A stretch of DNA of 30,806 bases from Welwitschia mirabilis (GCA_051453625.1 JBOZIK010000001.1:69459334-69490139), one strand, 5' to 3'; positions 11,037 to 20,907 are shown, counted from the first letter of the stretch. Notes: generated by a model not told the origin, from the sequence alone. Numbers and translations are program-made.

Positions 11037-11635
11037 ACAAAAATTAAATCATTGTTACATCTTTTGCTGAACTTCTAAATCTTGTAAACTAATCATTATA
11101 CTTATTTGGATTTGTATTCTTGGCCAAAGACAAATTAACAAGTATGATTTATTTACATACAAGGTTAGGTCTGTATTAATCCTTTGTACATGAATTGTAT
11201 CATGTTTAGGAGAAGTGATCCATTACTTTTATTAAGCCAAAGATTACGTTATTCATATGCACTAATGCATACTATCATTGTTATCACACTTTCTTGTAAA
11301 AGGTTGAAATTGATCCTTTAAAAAAAGTCCATTTGTAAAGGTTATATGTGAGCCTGCAATAATAAAAGAGGCTAACAAAGATCTATATTAGGCTTAGTAA
11401 GAAGTCAATCACTGAGAGTAAAGTATAGGATTTTTCTAAACAATTATAATTCTTGTGTGCCTCTAATTGGTATTTTTGTGCTTTCTATTATTTTCATTTT
11501 TTATAATACTTTCAGCTTTTATGCACAAGAGTTTAAGTGATTCCTTTTTAAGCAAGGTATTTTTATTTTAAAGATTATTCATTAAATGTTTTAGAATCCT
11601 ATTCATCCCCTCTCTAGGATTCTTGGTCCTACATT

Positions 11636-11647
11636 TGGTATCAGAGC
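11636..11647 (+). other. Primer-binding site, initiator tRNA-Met type
   Basis: TGGTATCAGAGC is a perfect complement of the 3' end of plant initiator tRNA-Met. It lies two bases after the LTR end CCTACA. This is where minus-strand DNA synthesis would begin. Confidence 0.92.
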
Positions 11648-11698
11648 TATGTTAAGTCCCTATTAATATTTTAGCTAATTTAGACTCTAACATGAAAA

Positions 11699-13185
11699 AT
11701 GAGTAATCCCTTTGATGGTTTTTTCATTGGTCATCCACTTATATTCGATGGGTTAAATTATGCTTATTAGAAATATAAAATGAGAATCTTCCTTAGATCT
11801 TATAAATGCAAACATTAAAGAGGTTATTTATAAAGGATATACTATGGCTACTTTAGTAAAACCCGATGCCAATGATAATACCAGTATAGTTCCAAAAACT
11901 CAAGACCAATGAACTACCACCAATAGATCCAAAGCCATCACAGAAACCCATGCTATTAATGCTATATTTTGTGTAGGTTGTGTAGAGGAATTCAAATACA
12001 TTATAAAAGCATGGGATATTCTTAAAGTTACACATGAAGGAACATCCATAGTTAAGAAAGCGAAGCTCCAAATTCTTATTTCAAAATTTGAAGACATTAA
12101 TATGGACAAGGAGGATACTTTATAGAAGTTCTTTACCATACTTACCAACATTGTAAATTTAATGACAAGTCTAAGTAAATGTTTAGATAAAGTAAAAGTG
12201 GTTAGAAAAGTTCTCGGATCTCTTTCAAAAAGATTTAAATCAAAATTCATAGCAATTGAAGAAAGAAATAATATCAACATGATGATACTAGAAGAGTTTT
12301 AAGGTAATTCATAAACATATGAATTAAAATTTTCTAAAGATAAGAACAAAGGTATTGCTTTGAAGTATGTGCAAGATAAGCATAGGTCATAGAAATCAAA
12401 TGAAGACTTACATGATGATGAAGTTGTTATTCAAGCAATAAGATTCAAGAAATTCTTACATAGAAGAAAAAAGAAAGATAAGCTAAGTAGAAGTCCAAGA
12501 AGAGAATACACAAAGTATAGAAAGAATCAGGACAAAGAAAAACAGATCTAATGCTATGCATGTAAAGGTTTTAAACACATGACAAATGAGTGCCCAAACA
12601 ATAAGAGAGATAATAGAAAATCAAAGACATCTTTATTTGTTGAAACATGAGATAATGTAGATGAGAATGATGACATCAATTCAAGTCAAGATTCAGATCG
12701 AGATAAAAGGCTATCCTTCATGGCAATTCTGCATCTACTACAGAACTTTCCTAGCACATCAGAACTTGATGATTTGAATGTCATGGAAGAAGTACAAGAT
12801 GAACTAAAAAATACTTATCAAAAAATATACTTGGAATGTGAAAAGTTTGCAAAGTGGATAAATGATCTAAACAAGATTGTAAAGTTTCTCACCAAAGAAA
12901 ATAAGGAAACAAAATTAAAGTACAAAAAATATTAAATTTGAAAATCCCAATCTCATTTTAAAGGTAAAAAATTTATTTCATTTTGTTAATAAATATTTTA
13001 GTGGTTCATCTAATTATAATAATTTATTAGAATTCAAAAACTAGATTATAATAAGCTAGGTATTAGCTTCATTTCAAAAAAATCACAAAGCCAACAAAAT
13101 TAGGTAACTTAGAAAAATAGGTTCATCTCTAAAGTTACTTGTTATTTTTGTGATAAGTTAGGTCATTTAAAACTATTTTGTAATG
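11699..13185 (+). pseudogene. Copia 1 gag remnant with two CCHC zinc knuckles
   Basis: Gag forms the particle and binds element RNA. From the ATG at 11699 it reads MSNPFDGFFIGHPLIFDGLN then YAY-stop-KYKMRIFLRS, the common copia gag opening with Trp lost. After a frameshift come AWDILKVTHEGTSIVKKAKL, VRKVLGSLSKRFKSKFIAIE and YELKFSKDKNKGIAL, all typical of UBN2-type gag. A first zinc knuckle, CYACKGFKHMTNEC, is at 12552-12593 (CX2CX4HX4C). It is followed by acidic DSDRDKR and a helical, Lys/Glu-rich stretch at 12720-12935 (ELDDLNVMEEVQDELKN, KEIYLECEKFAKW-like), probably coiled coil. After a broken part, a second knuckle CYFCDKLGHLKLFC lies at 13140-13181. The two-knuckle, coiled-coil design suits SIRE-like elements. 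Stops and frameshifts make it non-functional. Confidence 0.82.
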
Positions 13186-13329
13186 CTAGAAAGTTAATAT
13201 TAGTTTCAAATTTAGACAGTTCTTTTCTTTTAAATTTATTCCAAAAGGAGGTGTACGACATAAGTTTAAAAAGACTAAATGGATGAAAGATAATGATTTA
13301 AAAAGTCTTTTGATTTAGACAACTTTCAA

Positions 13330-13590
13330 GGTTTTAAATGGTAGTAGCTGATACTTGGATAGTGGATGCTTAAGACATATGATAAGAGATAAATCTAGCT
13401 TCAAAAAATTAAGAAAATTTGATGGAGGATAAGTTACTTTTAAAAATAATGGAAGAGCAAAAATCAAAGATATTAGAAGCATTGGTGGAGGTATCTTACT
13501 TAGAATAAATGAATTTTTATATGTTAATGGTTTAAATCACAATTTACTAAGTATTAGCCAAATTTATGATAAAGTCATAAGGTAGTTTTT
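13330..13590 (+). pseudogene. Copia 1 aspartic protease remnant
   Basis: The protease processes the polyprotein. The active-site stretch reads YLDSGCLRHMIRDKSSF, with the DSG triad at 13358-13366. VTFKNNGRAKIKDIRSIGGG and NEFLYVNGLNHNLLSISQIY follow, the usual end of the protease where it joins the pre-integrase region. The active-site residues remain, but stops occur just before and after. It follows the second zinc knuckle directly, as expected. Confidence 0.85.
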
Positions 13591-13599
13591 GATAGGTCT

Positions 13600-14480
13600 A
13601 AAGGTGAAATTTTACATGATAAAATAAACGATGTTATCCTTAAACCAAATAGAATAGATAATTTTTATAGTATAGATCAATTGTTTTTCCCTTGTTATTT
13701 TTCTCATGTAGCTCAAGAAGAGCTTTAGCATAAATGATTACATTATGTTAATTATGATTAATTAAAAATGAAAGGTATTCCTAGAATAAATGTTGAAAAA
13801 CATGGTTTATGTGATGCATGCAAAAAGGAAAAATAAATAAGAACTTCACATAAAAGTAAAAATCAAGTCTAGATAGTAAACACTATTTTATTACTATGGT
13901 TGATGATTTTTCTAGATATACAAGGGTTGCATTTCTTTCCAAAAAATTTTAAATCTTACAAATATTGAATTGAGATATGCAACAAGTATCAAAATGAGAA
14001 AGGGTATACTACAAAGAAAATAATAAGTGATCATGGGGGTGAATTTGAAAATCATTTATTTAAGACGTATTACACTGACAATGGAATTGATCACTAATTT
14101 TCAACCTTTAAAATACCATAATAAAATGGTATTGCTAAAAGAAAGACTAGAGTCCTCCAAGAAATAACACAAACTATGTTAAATGACAAGGAGGTTTCAA
14201 AATTTTTTAGGCTAAGGCTATTAGCACTATACGTTATATTATTAACAGAGTTTATCTTAGACTTGGTATGGATAAAATACCATATGAGTTGTAAAAAGGA
14301 AGACAACCTAATGTTTTATATTTTAAAGTCTTCAAAAGTAAATGTTATGTGATAAAATGTAGAAAACAATTATGCAAATTTAAATCTAAAGCTAATGACC
14401 TATATTTTTAAGTTATTCAACTAGAAGTAGATCTTATCATGTCTTCAACAAAAGAAACTTGACTATATAAGAATCAATAA
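13600..14480 (+). pseudogene. Copia 1 integrase remnant with internal deletion
   Basis: Integrase inserts the DNA copy. The zinc-binding part shows HYVNYD near 13740-13760 and LCDACKKEK near 13810. The catalytic core shows MVDDFSRYT-like residues (13897-13925, partly frameshifted) and EKGYTTKKIISDHGGEFENH near 13995-14060, with the second catalytic Asp. GIAKRKTRVLQEITQTML is near 14130-14180, with the catalytic Glu region. Compared with the sibling element at 30540-30600, about 64 bp are missing around 13866, including the HMDL..GP segment with the first catalytic Asp. Stops and frameshifts are also present. Confidence 0.83.
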
Positions 14481-14739
14481 ATGTGTAAATTAATGATGTT
14501 GGCACAACACATAATTATTCAAATAATGAAGAAGACATATGTCTAAGTAATCCCACAACTAATGTAGTATCTACTAAAAATGAAGAAGCTCCTATAAAAG
14601 AAGTCAGAACTAAAAAGTTCAAATAGCTAAAAGATCATCCTTTATAGTCTACTATTAGATAAGTTAGCTTAAAAGTAAATACAAGAAGTTATATGAACAA
14701 TTTTTATACCCACATTTGTTATTTGTCTCAAATAGAACT

Positions 14740-15570
14740 TAAGAAATCTAAAGAAGCTAAATCCTGTGAAGAATGGATGATGGCTATGTAAGATGAATTA
14801 AAATAATTTAAGAAAAATGATGTTTGCAAGCTTGTAAAAAGGTTAAAAGATAAAAATATCATTAGAAGAAAGTGGATCTTTAAGAACAAATGTAATGAAA
14901 AAAAAAATGTCATTAAAAACAAAGCAAGATTAGTAGTACAAGGTTATAACCAAATAGAAAGCATTAATGTAAGTAACACATTTTCTCCAGTTATAAGACT
15001 TGATAGCATCAGAATGTTTTTATATTTTATAGCCTTTAAAAATTTCAAAGTGTATCAAATGGATGTAAAAAGTTCATTTTTATATGGTACCTTTAATGAA
15101 GAAGTTTACATTAAGCAACCACAAGGTTTTATTGATTCTCATAAATCTAATTATGTTTGTAGACTTAATAAAGCTTTGTATAGATTGAAGCAAACTCCAA
15201 GAGCTTGGTATGAAAAGTTAGCCACTTTTTGAATGATAATGGATATATTCATGGAATGGTAGATAAAACTTTATTCCATAAAAATTTGAAAAATGAGTTT
15301 ATCATTATACAAATTTATGTGAATGATATCATATTTGATGCCTTTAATAAAGGATTATCAAAACAACTTATAATAATTGTGATAATGCATTTTAAAATAA
15401 AAATATTTCTTGGTTTATAGACTAAGCAAACAAAGAATGGAATATTTATTTCTCAATCTAAATATGCAAAATATTTAATCAAACTTTTTAGATTGGAGAA
15501 TGATAAAATAACTAATACTTCAATGTCAATATCTTATAAAGTTAATTTGAATGAAAGTGAAAAATTAGTA
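14740..15570 (+). pseudogene. Copia 1 reverse transcriptase remnant
   Basis: Reverse transcriptase copies the element RNA. In order it shows EEWMMAM, then KWIFKNKC, IKNKARLVVQGYNQIE, NTFSPVIRLDSIRMFLYF and VYQMDVKSSFLYGTF. EEVYIKQPQGF, CRLNKALYRLKQTPRAWYEK, VDKTLFHKN and IYVNDIIFDAF follow. The palm motif YVDD has become YVND (15316-15327), losing a catalytic Asp. Two parts are still open: 15014-15232 and 15229-15420, overlapping in different frames because of a frameshift. The region lies downstream of integrase, diagnostic of the copia order. Confidence 0.9.
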
Positions 15571-15574
15571 CTTT

Positions 15575-16245
15575 AGAAGTTTATAGAAGCATGATTGAAA
15601 GTTTATTATATTTGATTGCAAGCAGATTAGATATTATATCTAGTATTAATGTTTATACAAGGTATTAAACTCAATTAAAAGAATTACACTTACAAGAAAT
15701 AGAAAGAATAATTAGATATGTAAAATACACATGTAATTATGGTTTATGCTATCCTACAGAGACATCCTTTAAGCTTGTAGGTTTTAACGATATAGATTAG
15801 GCTGGATGTAAGAACAATAGAAAGAGTACAAATGGAAATTATTTTTCTATTATAATCATGCTTACTCGGATGGGTAAGAAGAAAGAAAAAGTCAATATTT
15901 CTTTCAATAGCATAAGCTAAGTATATTATAGTAGGAAGTTGTCATTCTCATCTTCTTTCAATGTACAAAATGCTAAGATACTTTGGTGTAAATTTTTAAT
16001 AAGTTATTACTTTTTTTGATAATACTAGTACTATAAATATTTCTAGGAATTCTATTTAGCACTCTAAAACTAAACACATTAAAATAAGACATCACTTTTT
16101 AAGAGATCAAGTTAACAAAGGAAACATTACTATGAATTTTATTAGTATAGTTTATTAACTAGTAGATATTTTTATCAAACCCCTAAATTTTAATAATTTT
16201 ATTCATCTTCAAAATGAACTTAGAATTATCTCACTATCTTTTGGC
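15575..16245 (+). pseudogene. Copia 1 RNase H remnant
   Basis: RNase H removes the RNA template. The frames carry GF.DID-stop-AGCKNNRKSTNGN near 15780-15840, then AKYIIVGSCHSHLL near 15915-15955. FDNTSTINISRNSI and HSKTKHIKIRHHFLRDQVNK lie near 16015-16115, and a VDIFIKPLNFNNF ending near 16165-16200. These match the standard copia RNase H order (GYSDADYAG, STAEAEY, DN.SAI, RTKHI.IRHHF, DIFTKPL). Stops and small frameshifts occur throughout. The extra ORF follows after a spacer of about 330 bp. Confidence 0.87.
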
Positions 16246-16254
16246 TAGCTACAA

Positions 16255-16370
16255 GGTAGTCGACTAGATCTATGATTTAGTCGATTAGAGATTATCAGTC
16301 AATTAACCTTAAAACCTAGTTATCTAGACCCTTATAGTGTTGTAGACTCACGTCTTGATGGGTCGATCAA
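16255..16370 (+). repeat. GTCGAC-type motifs between pol and ORF3
   Basis: Four motifs like those of the LTR lie just after RNase H: a perfect GTCGAC at 16259-16264 followed by TAGATC, AGTCGATTAGAG at 16279-16290, AGTCAATTAACC near 16297, and GGGTCGATC at 16360-16368. They retain CpG better than the LTR copies. No coding content is visible here. Confidence 0.7.
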
Positions 16371-16581
16371 AACTCAAACAAATTAGCTATACTTATAGGA
16401 TTATAATTTGGAATTATCATCATTGAACTAGATTTATTTATTAAAATTAACCTACTTGAACTTTTTTATGAAATTAGGTGAAGTGTAAAGCCTTTTCATT
16501 ATTCTCTAGCCACTTGTTTTCTTTAAATATAGTGTTTTTCTTATATTTTTCTTATCTTTAAGATCCTGTTAAGTGATTGTA

Positions 16582-17479
16582 ATGGTTGAAGAACCTTTCA
16601 GGAGAAGGACCAAAGAGGTTTTAGGCATAGATCCTTCTTATTTCTATTAAGGAATGTCTAAAGATGCTTTAGACAAGTTATTTGAGAAGTTTAATAAGAA
16701 GCTTATATTCTAGGAAATATTTGTTACTAATTTAAAGCTTAAGGAGCTCAAAGATATGATTCAAATCTTTTAAGATTATGATCTATCTTATTTTTTTAAT
16801 TTTTTAGGTTCTACTTATTCTTTTCTTATCAGGATGTTTTATTATAATGCTTCTTATGATGCTCACTCTAGAAACCTTAAAATCCTCATTTTGGGAAAGA
16901 GGATGAAAGTGACTACAAACTTTATTATGGTTTTTCCTAGTCTTCCAAAAGGAGATTATGAGGATTTTTGGCCTCTTCATTACTCCATAAAAGATAAAGT
17001 AGAGGTCATAAGAGAGCTTTGTAGTAAGTTCCATAGATGGAAGCATACTATTTCCACTTCTTTGCTTTCTCCAAAGTATTTTTTTCTTCACTTAGTTTTT
17101 ACCTATAATGTTTTTCCTTTGGTAGGTTGTCGTGATGAGGCCTCTAACTATAGGACCTATTTGATGTATTTGGAAGGGACTATGCATTCTATTGATACCC
17201 CTGCTATTATACTAAAGAATATGATTTCCTAGTTGGAGTATCACAGAACTAGGGCTTTATCCTACTTTGTATTAGTTGCTAATATGTGCTGTCATTATTG
17301 AGTAACCTTTCATCCAAATTTTGAAACCCTTTAATCTCTGTTACTCATTAGACATGTGATGTTTTCTCACATGCATATCTTTTCCAGATCAAAGAAGTCC
17401 TCTAAATTTTCTTCTCCTAAGTAAGTCTCTCTATAGGAGACACTTTCATATCTAAAGCAAATTAACTCTCATACTAGGC
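16582..17479 (+). pseudogene. Copia 1 third ORF, plant-transposon domain, 5' part
   Basis: Some SIRE-like copia elements carry an ORF after pol that is often called envelope-like. This copy starts at ATG 16582 (MVEEPFRRRTKEVLGIDPSY) and continues through a few stops. Its best-preserved part is 16834-17232: FYYNASYDAHSRNLKILILG, then FPSLPKGDYEDFW and VIRELCSKFHRWKH. SPKYFFLHLVFTYNVFPLVG, CRDEASNYRTYLMYLEGTMH and SIDTPAIILKNM follow. That pattern (FY.N, then L....L.H.I..N..P..G..DE.......L) resembles the 'putative plant transposon protein' domain, which I recall as Pfam Transposase_32. I see no signal peptide or membrane segment, so an envelope role is not supported. The ORF is split by the solo LTR at 17480; its acidic tail resumes at 20274. 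Confidence 0.65.
17475..17479. repeat. Target-site duplication TAGGC, left
   Basis: TAGGC immediately precedes the LTR start TATCATGTTCC and is repeated exactly after the LTR end at 20269-20273. Confidence 0.8.
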
Positions 17480-17915
17480 TATCATGTTCCAAATTTTAAA
17501 CAATTAAGACTTAAGTTTTAAATATTTTAAGACTAACAATTCATGCTAAATCTTGTATGTTTTCTTTTATTACTAATAGTTTCATGATTATTATTTTGTG
17601 CTTTGACTTATTAATTCAATTTTTCATTTTGAGAAATGTCAATGAGTTGTGGATTTGAATTTGAAGTTATTATGATTAAAAGATGGTTAATGTGTAGATT
17701 TATTATTTTATTTCTTACCAAAATTGCTATCATGTTTATGGAATATTTTAATTACTACTAATATCTCATTATTGTTAATTATGTAAGCTTAATTATTATT
17801 TATTATTTATCTGGTGGACTGGCAAGGTAACAAAAATCCCCATCATATAACCACCCTTATTTATGATGTTAATTCTTATATGCCCATGACTCTTTACATT
17901 CCATCAAATCTTAAT

Positions 17916-17925
17916 TATAAATAGG
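17916..17925 (+). promoter_or_regulatory. TATA box of the solo LTR
   Basis: TATAAATAGG followed by a C/T-rich stretch ('accctccttatcctctttcc') is the usual core promoter arrangement of gypsy LTRs. It lies about 440 bp into the LTR. Confidence 0.65.
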
Positions 17926-20037
17926 ACCCTCCTTATCCTCTTTCCTTACTTTCGTTTATAGAGAACCCTTTGCTACCAAGTCTTAGAGCCTAAGAAAGCC
18001 TTGGAGCCTTGGAACCTTTTTGAGATCTTGAATTCTTCTCAAAATTGGCATGTTTTATTGCTTACTATGATTTCTTGTATGTTATAATGGTCTACTTGTA
18101 TATCTTATAATATTTTATGGCTTACTTTAACTTCTTGTATGGTTTCATATAATTCCTTCTATCTCTTATATATTCTAATTAATCTTGCATCATTTATGAG
18201 TTCGAAGTAAATATTTTTCTTATGGATATCCTGGCTATGATTTATCTTTAATGTTTAAGCTTTGTTATGACCAAATCATGTAGCTTTAGGGGTTGTACCA
18301 CCTGAAGGATGCCTACTAGCCATAAGAGTAGCTGTTAGTGATGTTAATAATTATCCATCTAACTGTTGTGTCAAATAATATTACAACTTCAAGGAGTTAT
18401 CCCACTTAAGGAGTTTTCATAGGAATGATCCAGTAAACAATGGATAATTAACACTCCTCTGGCAGGGCATACTATTCATGTAATTCTTTTATGAGATCTA
18501 GATATTATACCTTGATTGTTGTATTGATTTCAGGTTTTGATCATCTGATATTTTTGTGGATTCTTTCTTATTCTTGAAAACCTCCTTCTCTTAAACCTTG
18601 CCATGGATCATACTAGGAACTATGAAGGTACAATTTTCATGCCATGCTTGCATGTGAAGGATCTAGCATGAGGATGGCCTTTGGATAAGCTAGTTGCTGC
18701 TATTTTGATGGAATTTTATTTTCATACTTAAGTCATATATTTATTGAAAGGATTTAGGACATCCAATAGGATTGTAATATTTTAATAGACATGTTTGTAC
18801 TCAATTTCATGCTAAGGATATGTTATAGTTGTTTGAATATATCATCAAAGCATTTATTTCATTGAAAATAGGAAAGGTTAAAAAATATTTCATTAGAAAA
18901 AAAATTATATAATGCTTTATGAAAATAGATTAAGCTAGAGGTTCATTATTTGTAATTAAAACATATAATGTTGAAATTATAAGTTTATTTATTATAGCAA
19001 AATACTTTTAAGTATTACCCTACTATAATCGTAAAGTTATTTGATGTGTAATCAAGTTTAATAAAAGAATAAACTTATGCTATTTATTAAATTTGGAAAA
19101 TGTAGTATAGCTTCATTCTAAATAAATGACATAAAGGGAAAAGGGGAGATTATAGAATCATAATGGCAACCTTTCTTTCTATTATTTGTTCTTTTACCAT
19201 TACATCAAGAAGACACCTATTAAATAAAAGAAATGGCTCATTTGAAATTTAACTACCATCATATTATAATGATTTTTAGTAATACATGATTGATTTCCTT
19301 ACAAGCCTGCATGTATTCTTTTTCTCCCTTCCATGTAATCAAATTTTTTCTTAACCTTCATATTTCTCTTAGTCTTTTTATTGCATTTTTACTTATGAGC
19401 CTTTTTTATAAAATCTCAAATGTGATTACCTTATACAATTTGATCTTATTTTCATATTAACTTCCTCTCTTTTATGCCTTCTCATCTTAATGTTTTTCTT
19501 TCTCTTGTGCATCAGCTAATCATCCCTCCACAAGCAATGTATTCTTCTCCTTATCAGAATTAGCAACCCTGTTTTTATTCAATAAAAATTTAAAGGTCTT
19601 AAAAATAACTTTTAAAAAATATTTTTATAAAAAGAATCTTAATATATACCCTTTAAGATAAAATCTTTGTGTTTCTAGTCAAAAACATAGTCCGTTTTAT
19701 CATTTTCTGATTTTTCCTTTTGCTGTCTCCAATTCTTATTTTTTTAAATAAAGAAAAGGGCTTAAATACATCATTCAAGTTGTTGTTTTAGGGATCTAAG
19801 CTTAATCCATATTCTTAAAGGTAAAAACTAGGTTTTTTAATTAAAAAGATACTCTATTTTATCATTTGCAAACATTTTAAATCACTATTGCAAATTGATG
19901 AATGAATAACATTAAATAGCCTAAGTAACTTAAGTAAATTTATTTAATGATTAAATTAAATTGTAACTTATATGATTATATAGGACCAATATTAAGCCTT
20001 TTAGCTTTATATTTAAATATATAGAGAGGTTTTATAT

Positions 20038-20268
20038 TTTGGATACCAGAGCGAGTTTGAATTTTTCAATAGTCAGATTTTGGGGTATTACATTTGGTAT
20101 TAGAACAAGTTAAATTCTTCAACTGTAGAAGTTTAAAACTTTACATTTGATATCATAGCATTAAAGTTTATGAATACTTTCAACAATGAAACTTTTAGAC
20201 CATTTCATTTGGTATTAGAGCATTAAATTTTGAATATTTTACAAGTATAGAAATTTCTAGATGTTACA
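20038..20268 (+). repeat. Four tandem units each starting with a primer-site-like 12-mer
   Basis: The units are 20038-20092 (55 bp), 20093-20145 (53 bp), 20146-20207 (62 bp) and 20208-20268 (61 bp). They begin TTTGGATACCAGAGC, TTTGGTATTAGAAC, TTTGATATCATAGC and TTTGGTATTAGAGC, compared with the tRNA-iMet primer site TTTGGTATCAGAGC. They end TATTACA, CTTTACA, ATTTCA and GTTACA, like LTR termini. The middles share 'agttaaattcttcaa..gtagaa..tt' patterns. So the block looks like repeated junctions of LTR end plus primer site within one LTR. Confidence 0.75.
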
Positions 20269-20273
20269 TAGGC
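20269..20273. repeat. Target-site duplication TAGGC, right
   Basis: Exact repeat of 17475-17479, directly after the terminal TTACA of the solo LTR. It fixes the insertion boundaries. Confidence 0.8.
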
Positions 20274-20430
20274 ATATGAAGAAAAGATCTCATTGTAGCT
20301 AGATATGAGATTATTGACACTTTAAAGGAAGTCAAAAGTTCATAGAAGGTAGTCAAAGAAGAAGAAGAGGAAGAAGAAGAATATTTCAAAGAATAATCTA
20401 AAGAGGAGGAAGCAGAGGAGTCTGACTATA
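20274..20430 (+). pseudogene. Copia 1 third ORF, acidic 3' part
   Basis: After the solo LTR one frame reads KDLIVARYEIIDTLKEVKSS, a stop, VVK, eight consecutive Glu codons at 20358-20381, YFKE, a stop, then SKEEEAEESDYIS. A short helical segment followed by an acidic tail is a plausible C-terminus for the ORF interrupted at 17479. The sibling element on the other strand also has an acidic tract (28247-28280) at the same relative position before its purine tract. The frame relation across the insertion is uncertain. Confidence 0.55.
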
Positions 20431-20892
20431 TCTCTTGCTTTGCTTATGTTTTTCTTCATGCTTGTATGTATTTCTCTTCCTTGTCATTGTTGTCAGAATA
20501 GGAAGAATTAGTTAGTTGTTTATAATTTTTTGAATGTATCTGCTCTCATTGAGTACTTTTATTATAATGTTGATCTTTTAATAATATAAATGCACTTGTT
20601 TTTATGCTCTATAGTTTGTGTCTCAAATTTTTTAGTGCACATATATTTTCAATATGAACTAAAACTTCTAGTATATTGTATGGTTATTCAACAATTCATG
20701 ATTAAAATTTTGTCTAGCATATATATTTTGGCACTTCAAATTATCTTGAAATTTTGGCAAAATTTAAAGTCTTATCAAAATGTCTCACTTGATTTAAAAG
20801 GTTTCATATTTTTGCAAAATTTAATAGGAATTTGGTGATGAGGAGTTTTTCCCAATTTAAAGTCCTTAACTAAGAAAATGTTTACCATCAAT
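20431..20892 (+). other. Copia 1 3' untranslated region
   Basis: The region between the acidic tail and the purine tract holds no protein-like frame. An 82-codon open stretch at 20590-20838 is hydrophobic by A/T bias only. Related short strings recur ('gcaaaatttaa', 'caatttaaagtc'), giving weak internal repetition. Confidence 0.55.
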
Positions 20893-20907
20893 GTCAAATG
20901 GAGATAT
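20893..20907 (+). other. Copia 1 polypurine tract
   Basis: The stretch GTCAAATGGAGATAT lies directly before the 3' LTR start TGTTAAAT. It is a decayed form of the GTCAAAGGGGGAGAT tract common before copia 3' LTRs, the priming site for plus-strand DNA. Confidence 0.7.

Larger units (their letters stand above)
10295..11633 (+). repeat. Copia 1 5' LTR
   Basis: The LTR aligns along its whole length with 20908-22248. It starts TATTAATGAATTATTATTTA, where the 3' copy has TGTTAAATTATTATTTA, and ends in CCTACA directly before the primer site. Both copies share 'gaagctaaagtaat', 'tagatttttatta', a TATA box, 'tattaagccaaagat', 'tcttgtaaaaggt' and 'catcccctct' near the end. U3 holds the palindrome array described separately. 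The first two bases appear decayed from TG to TA, so the start is uncertain by a few bases. Confidence 0.87.
17480..20268 (+). mobile_element. Solo LTR of a Del/Tekay-like gypsy element, 2.8 kb
   Basis: The block starts TATCATGTTCCAAATT, a C-to-T-decayed form of the TGTCACGTCCCAAATT-type start of Del LTRs. It ends GATGTTACA and is flanked by a perfect 5-bp duplication, TAGGC. Inside are 'ggtggactggcaaggtaaca' near 17812, a TATA box at 17916, and 'aggggttgtaccacctgaag' near 18288. No gag, pol or second LTR is present. At 2789 bp it is in the size range of Del-type LTRs. Solo LTRs arise by recombination between the two LTRs of an element. The unusual part is the 3' end, where four tandem primer-site-like units lie (20038-20268). 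It interrupts ORF3 of Copia 1 in the same orientation. Confidence 0.8.

Noticed and set aside
11853-12280. Minus-strand open frames of 72 and 126 codons
   Set aside because: They lie antisense to gag, whose plus-strand frames match copia gag; no protein pattern of their own.
14094-14306. Minus-strand 70-codon frame, and likewise 14728-14922
   Set aside because: Both are antisense to copia integrase and reverse transcriptase remnants.
16804-17091. Minus-strand 95-codon open frame
   Set aside because: Antisense to the best-preserved part of the third ORF of Copia 1, which shows a family pattern on the plus strand.
16582-17420. Third ORF as a true viral envelope gene
   Set aside because: No signal peptide, membrane anchor or cleavage site can be seen; the domain pattern fits a plant transposon-associated family better.
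20146-20207. Start of a separate internal gypsy region after a 5' LTR ending at 20092
   Set aside because: The exact duplication TAGGC after 20268 and the repeated unit structure fit a single LTR ending at 20268 better, though this alternative is not fully excluded.
20590-20838. 82-codon hydrophobic open frame, possible membrane protein
   Set aside because: It sits in the copia 3' untranslated region just before the purine tract; Leu/Ile/Phe content follows from A/T bias, and the tract has weak internal repeats.
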